Of a stretch of DNA of 64,000 bases, positions 53,156-61,504 are shown piece by piece. The translations under genes and the position numbers were made by a program. Origin of the DNA: JAEUHM01 sp964538625 (GTDB taxonomy: Bacteria > Verrucomicrobiota > Verrucomicrobiia > Verrucomicrobiales > Verrucomicrobiaceae); contig CAZIGH010000014.1 in NCBI GenBank assembly GCA_964538625.1, positions 1 through 64,000 of the forward strand, given 5' to 3'. Under the pieces are notes generated by a model. It saw only the letters and a program-made list of their open reading frames with translations. It did no database searches and was not told the origin of the DNA. Every line of letters starts with the position of its first letter. The stretch's first letter is position 1.

Positions 53156-54197
53156 GGATGTCACGGCTGGATTTGACTTTGAGTCTGCATACGACGGAGG
53201 TTCCGCCCTCGGCACGGCGGATGACTTGGAGATCTGCGCCCAGTTCGTGAGCGCGGTAATACATGGTCCGCAGGCCCATGCCTATGCCATGCTTCCCCTG
53301 CGCTCGAGGCATTCCCTGGCCGTTGTCGCTGATGACTAGTTCCAGCTGATCGTCGTCCGTGGTGAGACTTATTGAGATCTCGTCTGCGCCACTGTGTTTA
53401 AGAGCATTCGACACCGCCTCCTGGGCGATGCGATAGAGGTGCATGGCCACCTGGGGATCCTCTATGTGGACCTCTGACCACTCTGCCACCTCGATGGGTA
53501 CGCCAGTCATGCGACTCGTCGTTTCGGTGAGTTCACGCAGGGCGGTGGAGAGGCCGGTGCGGTCCACATGCACGGGGAAAATGCCGCGGGCCAAACTGCG
53601 CGCCTCGACCACGGAATTTTGCAGGGAGGCCTCGATCTCTTCGGCATCACGTGCTTCGGCCAGTCCCTTTGCGTGGAGATCATCCGCAAGCGCCCGGGCG
53701 GCGCAGCCTATGGCCGCAAGTTGCTGGCACAGACCGTCATGAAGATCCTGGCCGATGCGCTGCTGCTCATACTCAGACACACTCACGATCTCACGCTCCA
53801 GCTGCCTTCTTTCCTCCAGCGCTGCTATTTTCTCCGCGTTCGCCTGCTGCATGGCAAGCAGCGCACTGGCCGCCACCGCAGTGATGCCGAAGTAGAACAC
53901 ACGTCCGAGGGCTGACACAAAAAAACTCCAGTGGTTGTTGATGGGATAGTCCTGCCAGTTCGCCAAGCACCAGACCAGGACGCAGAGCAGCGCGAACCAA
54001 AGCCCCGCGCCTCGGTCAGCCCACCACACGGCCAGGAACACCGGTGCGGCGTAAATGATCACAAAGTTCCAGGCGGGTCCGGAGAGGTGGTCCAGCCAGC
54101 CGATGATGACCACCGCAGTCGCAAGCAGGGCGTACAACAACGGCCGCGGCAGAAGACGAGCCGCAGTGGTGAGACGGGAAAAGGCTGACGAGAACAT
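53136..54197 (-). CDS. Membrane sensor histidine kinase (NarX/DesK type)
   Basis: 353 residues from ATG 54197. Four or five membrane helices (about 18-115) have almost no extracytoplasmic domain, so the signal is probably sensed in or near the membrane. A coiled coil (about 118-145) leads to a HisKA_3 domain with His153 in QDLHDGLCQQL. The ATPase domain follows with NALKHSGADEISI (N-box) and SDNGQGMPRAQGKHGIGMG (G-boxes). It forms a two-component system with the overlapping NarL-like regulator and is divergent from ppdK. Confidence 0.93.
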   Translation of the reverse strand: MFSSAFSRLTTAARLLPRPLLYALLATAVVIIGWLDHLSGPAWNFVIIYAAPVFLAVWWADRGAGLWFALLCVLVWCLANWQDYPINNHWSFFVSALGRVFYFGITAVAASALLAMQQANAEKIAALEERRQLEREIVSVSEYEQQRIGQDLHDGLCQQLAAIGCAARALADDLHAKGLAEARDAEEIEASLQNSVVEARSLARGIFPVHVDRTGLSTALRELTETTSRMTGVPIEVAEWSEVHIEDPQVAMHLYRIAQEAVSNALKHSGADEISISLTTDDDQLELVISDNGQGMPRAQGKHGIGMGLRTMYYRAHELGADLQVIRRAEGGTSVVCRLKVKSSRDIHDFFHT

Positions 54198-54412
54198 GGA
54201 CGGAGGAACGTCTTCGGTTTGAAGCTCGCACAGTGTGAACGCTGACCATGAACGAGGCAAGACAGACCGCCAGACATACGCACAGAGGTGTTCACAACCC
54301 TGTTGACAGTGAAGCGAGGCAAAATACTCTCCCCGCCCATCCTTAACAGAACCCAACAAAGCAAAACACCATCAAAGCGTCTAACAAATCTCTGACGCTA
54401 CAACAAAGCGAT
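54198..54412. promoter_or_regulatory. Divergent promoter region of two-component system and ppdK
   Basis: A 215-base gap containing both promoters by position. The last 70 bases before ppdK form an A/C-rich leader without a Shine-Dalgarno sequence (CAACAAAGCGAT just before the start codon). No clear dyad was found that could be the response-regulator site. Confidence 0.45.
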
Positions 54413-57400
54413 ATGGCGAAAAAAGCAACCAAGGCGGGCGCTTCGAAAAGCGCGGCAGGCAAAGTGAAATACGTTTACACCTGGGGTGCCGGCAAGGCAG
54501 ACGGTGACGGCAGCATGAAAGCGCTGCTTGGGGGCAAAGGGGCCAACCTGGCGGAGATGAGCCGCATCGGCCTTCCAGTGCCTCCCGGATTCACCGTGAC
54601 CACAGAGGTCTGCACCTACTTCTACGCGAACGGCCGCAAATACCCTGCCGAGCTCCAGGCACAGATGGAGGCTGGCGTTGCCAACATGGAAAAGATCATG
54701 AAGGCAAAGTTCGGTGCCACCACCGGCATGCCGCTCCTCGTCGCCGTCCGCTCAGGCGCTCGTGACTCCATGCCCGGCATGATGGACACCATTCTCAACC
54801 TCGGCCTCAACGACGACACCGTGAAGGCGCTCGTGGCAGCCACCAACAACGAGCGTTTCGCCTGGGACTGCTACCGCCGTTTCATCCAGATGTATGGAGA
54901 CGTGGTGCTCGGCGTGCAGAAGCGCGAAGGCGAAGACCATGAACCGTTTGAAACTGTCATCGAAGGCTACAAGCACGAGAAGTACCACCGCGACATCGTG
55001 GACAGCGAGCTGACAGCAGATGATCAGAAAGAACTCGTGAAGCGCTTCAAGGCCCTCGTCAAAGAGCGCACTGGCAAAGGCTTTCCCACCGACGTGTGGG
55101 AGCAACTCCGCGGTGCCGCAGGTGCCGTGTTCGGCTCCTGGATGAATGACCGCGCCATCGTCTATCGCCGCAAATACAACATCCCCTCCGAGTGGGGAAC
55201 TGCCGTCAACGTGCAGGCCATGGTTTATGGCAACACAGGAGACACCTCCGGTTCCGGAGTCGCCTTCACCCGCAACCCGGCCAATGGTGCCAACGAGTTC
55301 TACGGCGAGTTCCTCATCAACGCCCAGGGTGAAGACGTCGTGGCCGGCGTCCGCACGCCTGATCCTGTGGTCATGATGAAAGACAAGCTTCCTCATGCCT
55401 ACGCTGAGCTGCTCAAAGTGCGCAAGATCCTGGAGAACCATTTCAAGGACGTGCAGGACGTGGAGTTCACCGTGCAGGAAGGACAGCTCTTCATGCTGCA
55501 GACCCGTAATGGCAAACGCACCGCCGCTGCTGCTCTCAAGTTCGCCGCTGACATGGTGAAGGAGAAGCTCATCGACTGGGAAACCGCCATCCTGCGCAAT
55601 CCCGCTGACCAGCTTGAGCAGTTGCTCGCGCCTGACTTCGACCTCACCGAACTCAAAAAGGCCAAGGAACTCGCCAAAGGCCTGCCCGCAGGCCCCGGTG
55701 CTGCCTCAGGCATCATCTACCTCAACGCAGATCGCGCTGCCGCCGCTGCTGAAGCCAAGCCTGACGTGCCGGTGCTTTTGGTCCGCAACGAAACTTCCCC
55801 GGAAGACCTTCGTGGCATGATCGCGGCCGCAGGCATCCTCACCGCAAAAGGTGGTGTATCCTCTCACGCCGCGCTCGTCGCCCGTCAGATGGGTAAAGTC
55901 TGCATCTGTGGAGCCAGCGCCGTGGAGATCGACTATGACAAGAAGACCGTCACCATAGCCGGCCAGACCTTCCATGAAGGCAAGGACAGCCTCAGCATTG
56001 ACGGCACCTCGGGCACCATCTACGGCGGCAAGCTGAAGACTGGTCCCTCGTCCATCGTCACCGGCACCCTGCACGGTGACAAAGCCGCGCAGGCCACCGA
56101 GAAGTTCAAGAACTTCCAGCAGCTCATGAAGTGGTGCTCCCAAGTGACCCGACTTCAGGTCCGCACCAATGCAGACACTCCTGAGCAAACGCTCAACGCC
56201 ATCGCCTTCGGTGCACAAGGCATCGGCCTCACCCGCACGGAGCACATGTTCTTTGAGGGAGACCGCATCGACGCCATGCGTGAGATGATTCTTGCTGACA
56301 ACTTGGACGACCGCAAAGCCGCACTGGCCAAGCTGCTTCCATATCAGCGCGAGGACTTCACTGGCATCTTTGAAGCGCTTAAGGGCCTGCCCGCCACCAT
56401 TCGTCTGCTTGACCCTCCTCTTCATGAGTTCCTCCCGCACGAAGACGCTGCGGTGAAGGACCTTGCGAAGAAGACTGGCATGAGCGCAGAGAAGATTCAT
56501 GCACGTGTGAAAGCACTGCATGAGTTCAACCCCATGCTTGGACATCGTGGTTGCCGACTTGGCATCGCTTATCCTGAGATCACCGAGATGCAGGCACGCG
56601 CCATCTTTGAAGCCGCAGCAGCAGTGGCGAAGAAGAAGATCAAAGTGAAACCTGAGGTGATGATTCCTCTGGTTGGATTCAAAAAAGAACTCGACCTGCA
56701 GACAGAAATCGTACACAAAGTAGCGAAGCAGGTGATGACAGAGCAAAAAGTGAAGCTCGACTATCTCGTTGGCACCATGATCGAAGTGCCAAGAGGAGCC
56801 CTGACGGCGGATGAAATTGCGCAGACCGCGCAGTTCTTCAGCTTCGGCACCAACGACCTCACGCAGACTGCTCTCGGCATCAGCCGTGATGACATGGGGA
56901 ACTTCCTCGTGCCTTACACGGAGAATGAGATCTTCAAGAAGAACCCGTTCGCCACGCTGGACACAGTGGGCGTGGGTCAGCTTATCACCACCGCCATCGC
57001 CAAGGGCCGCAGTACCAACCCGGACATTAAGCTCGGGATCTGCGGTGAACATGGTGGTGATCCTGACTCCGTGAAGTTCTGCCATCGTGCAGGTCTGACG
57101 TATGTCAGTTGCAGTCCTTTCCGCGTCCCCGTAGCACGCCTTGCCGCAGCGCAGGCCGCCATCGAGGAGAAGCGGGCCGCATCCAAGGCAGCACCTGCTG
57201 CTGCGGCCAAGAGTGTCCGTGGAGTGAAAGCGCCGTCCAAGGCGTCGAACTCTGCGGCTAAACCAAAACAAGCAACCAACAACAAACAGAAGACAAACAC
57301 CATGGCTAAGAAAGCTGCAAAGAAAGCCGCCAAGAAGGCACCCGCCAAGAAAGCCGCTGCTAAGAAGGCACCCGCCAAGAAAGCCGCTGCTAAGAAGGCC

Positions 57401-57439
57401 CCTGCCAAGAAGGCTGCCAAGAAGGCTGCCAAGAAGTAA
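54413..57439 (+). CDS. ppdK: Pyruvate phosphate dikinase with histone-H1-like Lys/Ala tail
   Basis: Interconverts pyruvate + ATP + Pi and PEP + AMP + PPi. 1008 residues against about 875-900 usually. The N-terminal ATP-grasp domain begins after a short basic leader (MAKKATKAGASKSAAGKVKY). The phospho-histidine is in GGVSSHAALVARQMGK (about 480-495), and the C-terminal PEP domain has LGHRGCRLGIAYPE and the catalytic Cys in CGEHGGDP. PPDK homology ends near residue 922. An Ala/Lys linker follows, then from Met964 to the end a tail made almost only of AAKK/APAKK units, as in bacterial histone-like proteins. A strong terminator follows. Confidence 0.93.
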   Translation: MAKKATKAGASKSAAGKVKYVYTWGAGKADGDGSMKALLGGKGANLAEMSRIGLPVPPGFTVTTEVCTYFYANGRKYPAELQAQMEAGVANMEKIMKAKFGATTGMPLLVAVRSGARDSMPGMMDTILNLGLNDDTVKALVAATNNERFAWDCYRRFIQMYGDVVLGVQKREGEDHEPFETVIEGYKHEKYHRDIVDSELTADDQKELVKRFKALVKERTGKGFPTDVWEQLRGAAGAVFGSWMNDRAIVYRRKYNIPSEWGTAVNVQAMVYGNTGDTSGSGVAFTRNPANGANEFYGEFLINAQGEDVVAGVRTPDPVVMMKDKLPHAYAELLKVRKILENHFKDVQDVEFTVQEGQLFMLQTRNGKRTAAAALKFAADMVKEKLIDWETAILRNPADQLEQLLAPDFDLTELKKAKELAKGLPAGPGAASGIIYLNADRAAAAAEAKPDVPVLLVRNETSPEDLRGMIAAAGILTAKGGVSSHAALVARQMGKVCICGASAVEIDYDKKTVTIAGQTFHEGKDSLSIDGTSGTIYGGKLKTGPSSIVTGTLHGDKAAQATEKFKNFQQLMKWCSQVTRLQVRTNADTPEQTLNAIAFGAQGIGLTRTEHMFFEGDRIDAMREMILADNLDDRKAALAKLLPYQREDFTGIFEALKGLPATIRLLDPPLHEFLPHEDAAVKDLAKKTGMSAEKIHARVKALHEFNPMLGHRGCRLGIAYPEITEMQARAIFEAAAAVAKKKIKVKPEVMIPLVGFKKELDLQTEIVHKVAKQVMTEQKVKLDYLVGTMIEVPRGALTADEIAQTAQFFSFGTNDLTQTALGISRDDMGNFLVPYTENEIFKKNPFATLDTVGVGQLITTAIAKGRSTNPDIKLGICGEHGGDPDSVKFCHRAGLTYVSCSPFRVPVARLAAAQAAIEEKRAASKAAPAAAAKSVRGVKAPSKASNSAAKPKQATNNKQKTNTMAKKAAKKAAKKAPAKKAAAKKAPAKKAAAKKAPAKKAAKKAAKK
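57302..57439 (+). CDS. Possible separate 45-residue histone-like Lys/Ala protein (internal start)
   Basis: ATG 57302, in frame inside ppdK, opens MAKKAAKKAAKKAPAKKAAA and runs to the shared stop. The 40 bases before it are A/C-rich without a Shine-Dalgarno site (CAACAAACAGAAGACAAACACC), very like the ppdK leader. This suggests an originally independent small gene now read as part of ppdK, or still initiated internally. Whether it is translated on its own cannot be decided from sequence. Confidence 0.4.
   Translation: MAKKAAKKAAKKAPAKKAAAKKAPAKKAAAKKAPAKKAAKKAAKK
57310..57436 (+). repeat. Lys/Ala codon repeats in ppdK 3' end
   Basis: The unit AAGAAGGCACCCGCCAAGAA followed by AGCCGCTGCT occurs twice exactly (about 57331-57390), with degenerate copies on both sides. 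The length of such tracts often varies between strains. Confidence 0.8.
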
Positions 57440-57490
57440 GCCCCAGGCCCTCGCGGCCTGAAGACCAGACGGACTCGTTTCGTCACCAGG

Positions 57491-57525
57491 AAGCCCTGCG
57501 GAGGTCACACTCCGCAGGGCTTTTT
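57491..57525 (+). terminator. Rho-independent terminator of ppdK
   Basis: Perfect 12-13-bp stem AAGCCCTGCGGAG/CTCCGCAGGGCTT with loop GTCACA, running into TTTTT at 57521-57525, 51 bases after the ppdK stop. Textbook form. Confidence 0.95.
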
Positions 57526-58223
57526 CGTGTGTGCTCGTAGCCCAATGCATTCACGAAACTCCACTGCCACTTGCTGCACGCGTCATTGGTGGTGCTAGGC
57601 ATTTTTTGAGAGGCATCAAACAGGCGCCCATGCACACAGCCATCCAGCAAGATACCTGTTAAGCGGTCACAGGCTTGCGGTGTGCCTCACTACCACTTTC
57701 TTGGATACACCATGGAGACAGCCCTCTCGTGCCTCTGCCCTAAAACCGTCCATTGTCTGAGGGGGCACGCCTCCGCTTTCGGCGAACGAAGTTGAGGAGT
57801 CCTGATGTTGGCAGTAGCTGGGTTGGCGGAACACCTGTGGGCCGACTTTGGGTTTTGACCGACTTCTTCAGCGGCTTCTCAACTGAGCATGTTCATCTCT
57901 ATCGACGCGTCTGTTACAAGGATGAGAACCACGGCTTCTACAACTCCATGGGCTGAAGCCTGCGTGTGCCTCTGTGCCATGTGTTGCGCCTTGGCGGACT
58001 GAACAGAAGCCTATCAAATGTTGGCAGAGTATGCCTAAGATCGCAAATCGCGATGATATGAACCTGCGGTTGAAGCGGCGTTTCTTTGCCGAACTTGAGG
58101 GCGTGGACCGCACGTTCGATCATGTTCCTGGACGAGCAGTCGCGGCAGACTTTTGTCAACTGAAGGGTGTCCTCAGGAAGTTCGCGTGAAGATCACCTGA
58201 TAGCCTGATCGATCGCGCAGGCG
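57526..58223. other. 700-base region without a recognised gene
   Basis: Several frames of 60-80 residues exist on both strands (for example plus 57974-58189, MPKIANRDDMNLRLKRRFFAE in part), but none resembles a known protein or has a convincing start. Low coding character and mixed composition suggest decayed sequence or a regulatory/ncRNA region. No inverted terminal repeats or transposase motif seen. Confidence 0.4.
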
Positions 58224-59375
58224 CTACCTCCTTAACGCCGTGGTCAGTGGTGTGACGGGATCGGGTAGGCGTCTGCCTTGCAGTTCATTGAGACGACAGG
58301 TTGGCAGATGGGGAAGAACGTGTTTGGCAAAGAGGTCACACTCATCCAGGTGCGGGTAGCCGCTGAGGATGAAGGCGCGGATGCCCATGTCCATGTAGCG
58401 GTGGAGCTTGGCGAGCACTTGATCTGGGTCGCCCACGATAGCACTGGCGCATCCGCTGCGGGCCAGCCCAATGCCGCTCCAGAGATGCGGCTCGATGTAG
58501 AGGTCCTTGCTCTGCGCACGCAGCTCGTCCTGGCGCTTCACGCCGGCGCTCTGGCTGTCCATGCTGCGGGCCTTGATTTCTGCGCCTTTGGCGAGGTCGA
58601 GCTTTGAAATGAGCCGGTCGGCGGCGGCACGGGCCTCGGCTTCAGTCTCGCGCACGATGACGTGGGTGCGGAAGCCGAAGTCGATGGTGCGGCCGTAGGT
58701 GGCGGCCTTTTCTGACATGGTGCGGATGGTCTCTGCGATGCGTTCCTCCGTCTCCGGCCACATGAGAAAGACGTCGCAGTGCTTTGCGCAGAGGTCTTGT
58801 GCAGCGGGTGAGATGCCGCCGAAGTACATGAGAGGACCACCATTTTGCTGGTAGGTTTTGGCAGGTTCTGTGGTAGGCAGGCTAATGTGGTAGAACTGGC
58901 CCTGCCACTCAAAGGGGCCGTCTGTGCTCCAGAGTGCTTGCAGAATCTGGATGATCTCGCTGGCGCGGGCGTAGCGGGTCTCGTTGCTCTCTTTCATGCC
59001 GGGCATGTCGGAGGAGATGATGTTGATGCAGAGCCGACCTTTGGCGATGTGATCCACGGTGGCAAGTGCGCGAGCTAGCATGGGCGGCCAGACTTCTCCC
59101 ATGCGGAGGGCGACGAGCTGGTTGATCTGCTGCGTCTGTGGGGCCATGGCTGCGGCAAAGGCAAGCGCATCCTGGCCGACGATCCAGCCGCTGGGAAGGA
59201 GGATGTTTTGATAACCAAGCGCGTCTGCCTTTTTGACAATGGCACCACAGTGCTCATAGCTGGAACGCAGAGCGCCGTCTGGAACGCCGAGGAACTCATA
59301 GTCATCTGCGCACAGTGCGGAGAACCAGGCGACTTCGCACTGCCGGGCGGTGGTACGGATAGATGGGGGAGACAT
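58224..59375 (-). CDS. LLM-class flavin-dependent monooxygenase (SsuD-like)
   Basis: 383 residues, TIM-barrel luciferase-like. The N-terminal EVAWFSALCADDYEFLG, ADALGYQNILLPSG, the conserved SSDMPGMKESNETRYARASE block near 142-161 (SsuD has a similar region) and YFGGISPAAQDLCAKHCDVFLMW match alkanesulfonate monooxygenase. It would use FMNH2 from a separate reductase to release sulfite from sulfonates. No reductase or SsuABC transporter gene is adjacent, so the substrate is open. It is divergent from a ROK regulator. Confidence 0.86.
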   Translation of the reverse strand: MSPPSIRTTARQCEVAWFSALCADDYEFLGVPDGALRSSYEHCGAIVKKADALGYQNILLPSGWIVGQDALAFAAAMAPQTQQINQLVALRMGEVWPPMLARALATVDHIAKGRLCINIISSDMPGMKESNETRYARASEIIQILQALWSTDGPFEWQGQFYHISLPTTEPAKTYQQNGGPLMYFGGISPAAQDLCAKHCDVFLMWPETEERIAETIRTMSEKAATYGRTIDFGFRTHVIVRETEAEARAAADRLISKLDLAKGAEIKARSMDSQSAGVKRQDELRAQSKDLYIEPHLWSGIGLARSGCASAIVGDPDQVLAKLHRYMDMGIRAFILSGYPHLDECDLFAKHVLPHLPTCRLNELQGRRLPDPVTPLTTALRR

Positions 59376-59392
59376 GCTGGGGGTGATTTATT

Positions 59393-59407
59393 TTAGTATC
59401 GAACTAA
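59393..59407. promoter_or_regulatory. Inverted repeat in monooxygenase/ROK gap
   Basis: TTAGT-ATCGA-ACTAA, a 5-5-5 dyad in an AT-rich patch 18 bases upstream of the monooxygenase start. It is a candidate operator for the divergent ROK regulator. Confidence 0.4.
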
Positions 59408-59531
59408 GTAAGCGCCAGCGTTTCTGCCACCACTGTTTTTGCCTTGGGGTCTTGGGTGGGTTTTCTGCACGCGGCCGGAGAGGGCTTGCGTGGAGAGGGT
59501 GTCTGCTCTACTTCCCGCCTTTCTTCCTTCA

Positions 59532-60674
59532 ATGCGCAGTTCCTCTGAACAGGCTCAAATCGCCGCCCGTATCGTGCTGCTGGTGCGCAGCAGCAAGGCC
59601 ACCTCTCGCCGCAGCCTCGCTCTGCTGGCCCGTCTTTCACCGACGACGGCGGGTATGTACGTGGATGAGCTGTGCCGGCAGGGGCAGCTGGTGGAGACAG
59701 GACTGGAGCGTGGCGGCATGGGCAGGCCGAAGCGGTTGCTTTCGGTAAATGCGGAAGCGGGGTGGTTCATGGGGCTGGAGTTCAATGCGGATCGCGCACA
59801 GGCGGTGGCAGTGGATTTTGCAGGTGAAGTGCGCGGAAGCCGGATGATGCAACTGCCCAGGAATATGAAGGCCGACGCTGCGGTGGAGGCGCTCATTGAG
59901 TTATCGAAGGCGCTTCAGAAGGATGTGGCTCTGAAGGCACCACTGCTAGGAATAGGTGTCGGTGCAGCGGGGCTGGTGGAGCCGGTGCAGGGCGTGGCAC
60001 TTCATTACGCGTTCATTCCTGGCTGGTGGGATGTGCCGCTGGGGCAGAAGCTTCAGAGCGCGTTCGGGGTGCCTGTGGCGGTGGAGAACAATCTGCGCGC
60101 CATTGCCATAGCGGAGCGCTGGTACGGTGGTGGGCGAGATCTTCAGGACTATGTGATCCTGGGGCCACGAAGCGGATTCGGCGTAGCAGTGGTGCATGGG
60201 GGCCAACTGGTGCGCGGTGCGCGCTGGGCAGCGGGTGAGCTGGGGCGCTGGCCATGGCCCATGAACGCAGGAGGACCGGGTTCTGAAGTGCACGATATGC
60301 TCTCCGCCCCGGTGACTTACCGTCGGCTGGCGGGGCTTTCGCCTGATGCGCCAGTGCCGGGAGACTTGCGGCTCGCATTCGCTGCGCTGTCGAGTGCCAG
60401 GGGGGAGGCGTGGCATAACGTAGTGCAGGACTACGGGCGGCTCATCGGTTGTCTGCATGTGCTGCTGGATGCAGAGGCGTATCTGCTGCATGGACCGCTG
60501 GCGGCGCTGGGTGAGGCGTTCTGTGCCGACATCGCGAGTGCTGCGGAAGGCATCTTCCCTGGCATCGCCAAGGGTACGTTAAACATGCTGCCGTCCGCGT
60601 TGGGGGATGACGCAGGTGCTCTGGGAGCGGCCAGTCTGGCCATGGAGGCCTGGCTTCCGGCGGAAGTCGGATAA
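59532..60674 (+). CDS. ROK-family transcriptional regulator lacking the zinc motif
   Basis: 380 residues from ATG 59532; the frame is open back to 59439. An N-terminal winged helix (about 8-70, SRRSLALLARLSPTTAGMYVDELCRQG) is followed by a ROK sugar-kinase-like domain with LGIGVGAAGLVEP and VAVENNLRAIAIAERWYGGGRD. After GELGRWPW the usual CxCGxxGCxE zinc cluster is absent: the region reads PMNAGGPGSEVHDM. Phosphate-loop residues are also weak, so it is probably a regulator rather than a kinase. It is divergent from the monooxygenase. Confidence 0.85.
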   Translation: MRSSSEQAQIAARIVLLVRSSKATSRRSLALLARLSPTTAGMYVDELCRQGQLVETGLERGGMGRPKRLLSVNAEAGWFMGLEFNADRAQAVAVDFAGEVRGSRMMQLPRNMKADAAVEALIELSKALQKDVALKAPLLGIGVGAAGLVEPVQGVALHYAFIPGWWDVPLGQKLQSAFGVPVAVENNLRAIAIAERWYGGGRDLQDYVILGPRSGFGVAVVHGGQLVRGARWAAGELGRWPWPMNAGGPGSEVHDMLSAPVTYRRLAGLSPDAPVPGDLRLAFAALSSARGEAWHNVVQDYGRLIGCLHVLLDAEAYLLHGPLAALGEAFCADIASAAEGIFPGIAKGTLNMLPSALGDDAGALGAASLAMEAWLPAEVG

Positions 60675-60724
60675 GGCAAAGCTTGCCGAAGACGCTTTCA
60701 CCTCCACAGTACCGGCGACCAGTT

Positions 60725-61504
60725 ATGCTTCGCAAAGTTTTGATCTTCATCGTGGTGCTGGCGGCAGCCTTGGGGCTGGGCTGGAAGTTTGCGCAGTCGG
60801 ATGGCTCACCGAGCGCTGCGGGTGAGAACAACGCACCTGCGACCACGCAGGGCACTTCGTCCGCTTCTTCGCCATCGACGGGACTGCTGGGTGCTCCGGT
60901 CAAGCGAGCGGTCGAACCCGGCAAGTGGGTGCCGCCAGAGGGGGATCCCGTGAAGCGATACCAGGAGGCGAAGACCAAGCAGGAGCGCTACGACGTGATG
61001 GCGAACTTCATGGCGCTGGGGCATGACAAGAATCCCTTCATGCTCGTGGAGGCGCTCAAGGATCCGGACATGGAGAACCGCATCTACGCAGTGGAAAGCA
61101 CCTCTGCACTGACGCCCGAGGAAGCCACGCACGTGCTGCGGAAGGCGGCTATCAATGACGTGTGGGATGTGCGCGAGATGGCTTGGAGCCTCCTCGCCCC
61201 CTACCCGGTGGAGCACAAGGCTGAGGTGTACGCAGAGGTGATCACCAATGGCTCTGACGAGTCGCTGGAGGAATCCTTTTCCGAGATGGGTCGGCAGCCA
61301 GACATTCAGCTCTTTGATACGATGGTCTCTCTGTCGCAAAAGGTGCCGGCGGGACGGCAGGCTCGTCTGCTAAAGGAGATGCAGCTGTGGCTAGAACCCG
61401 GAGGTGGCGAGGTGCCCAAGTTCCGCTCCGTCCAGGAAGTGCTACCCTGGTGGCAGAAGAACCGCGAGAACTACGACGAATACATGCTGCGCGTCGACCA
61501 ATGA
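60725..61504 (+). CDS. Membrane-anchored HEAT-like repeat protein
   Basis: 259 residues from ATG 60725. An N-terminal signal anchor (LRKVLIFIVVLAAALGLGWKF) and a Ser/Thr/Ala-rich linker (about 25-55) precede a helical part at about 78-210. There, FMLVEALKDPDMENRIYAVE, LRKAAINDVWDVREMAWSLL and similar units look like HEAT/PBS-type repeats. No enzyme motif. The stop overlaps the start of the zeta-like kinase (ATGA), so the two are coupled. The functional link is unknown. Confidence 0.72.
   Translation: MLRKVLIFIVVLAAALGLGWKFAQSDGSPSAAGENNAPATTQGTSSASSPSTGLLGAPVKRAVEPGKWVPPEGDPVKRYQEAKTKQERYDVMANFMALGHDKNPFMLVEALKDPDMENRIYAVESTSALTPEEATHVLRKAAINDVWDVREMAWSLLAPYPVEHKAEVYAEVITNGSDESLEESFSEMGRQPDIQLFDTMVSLSQKVPAGRQARLLKEMQLWLEPGGGEVPKFRSVQEVLPWWQKNRENYDEYMLRVDQ

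Noticed and set aside
55706..57550. 614-residue open frame on the minus strand opposite ppdK
   Set aside because: It is the shadow of ppdK in high-GC DNA; the plus strand has full PPDK motifs and the minus product resembles nothing.
57974..58189. 71-residue frame in the orphan gap
   Set aside because: No recognised family, no ribosome-binding site, and overlapping frames of similar size on both strands.
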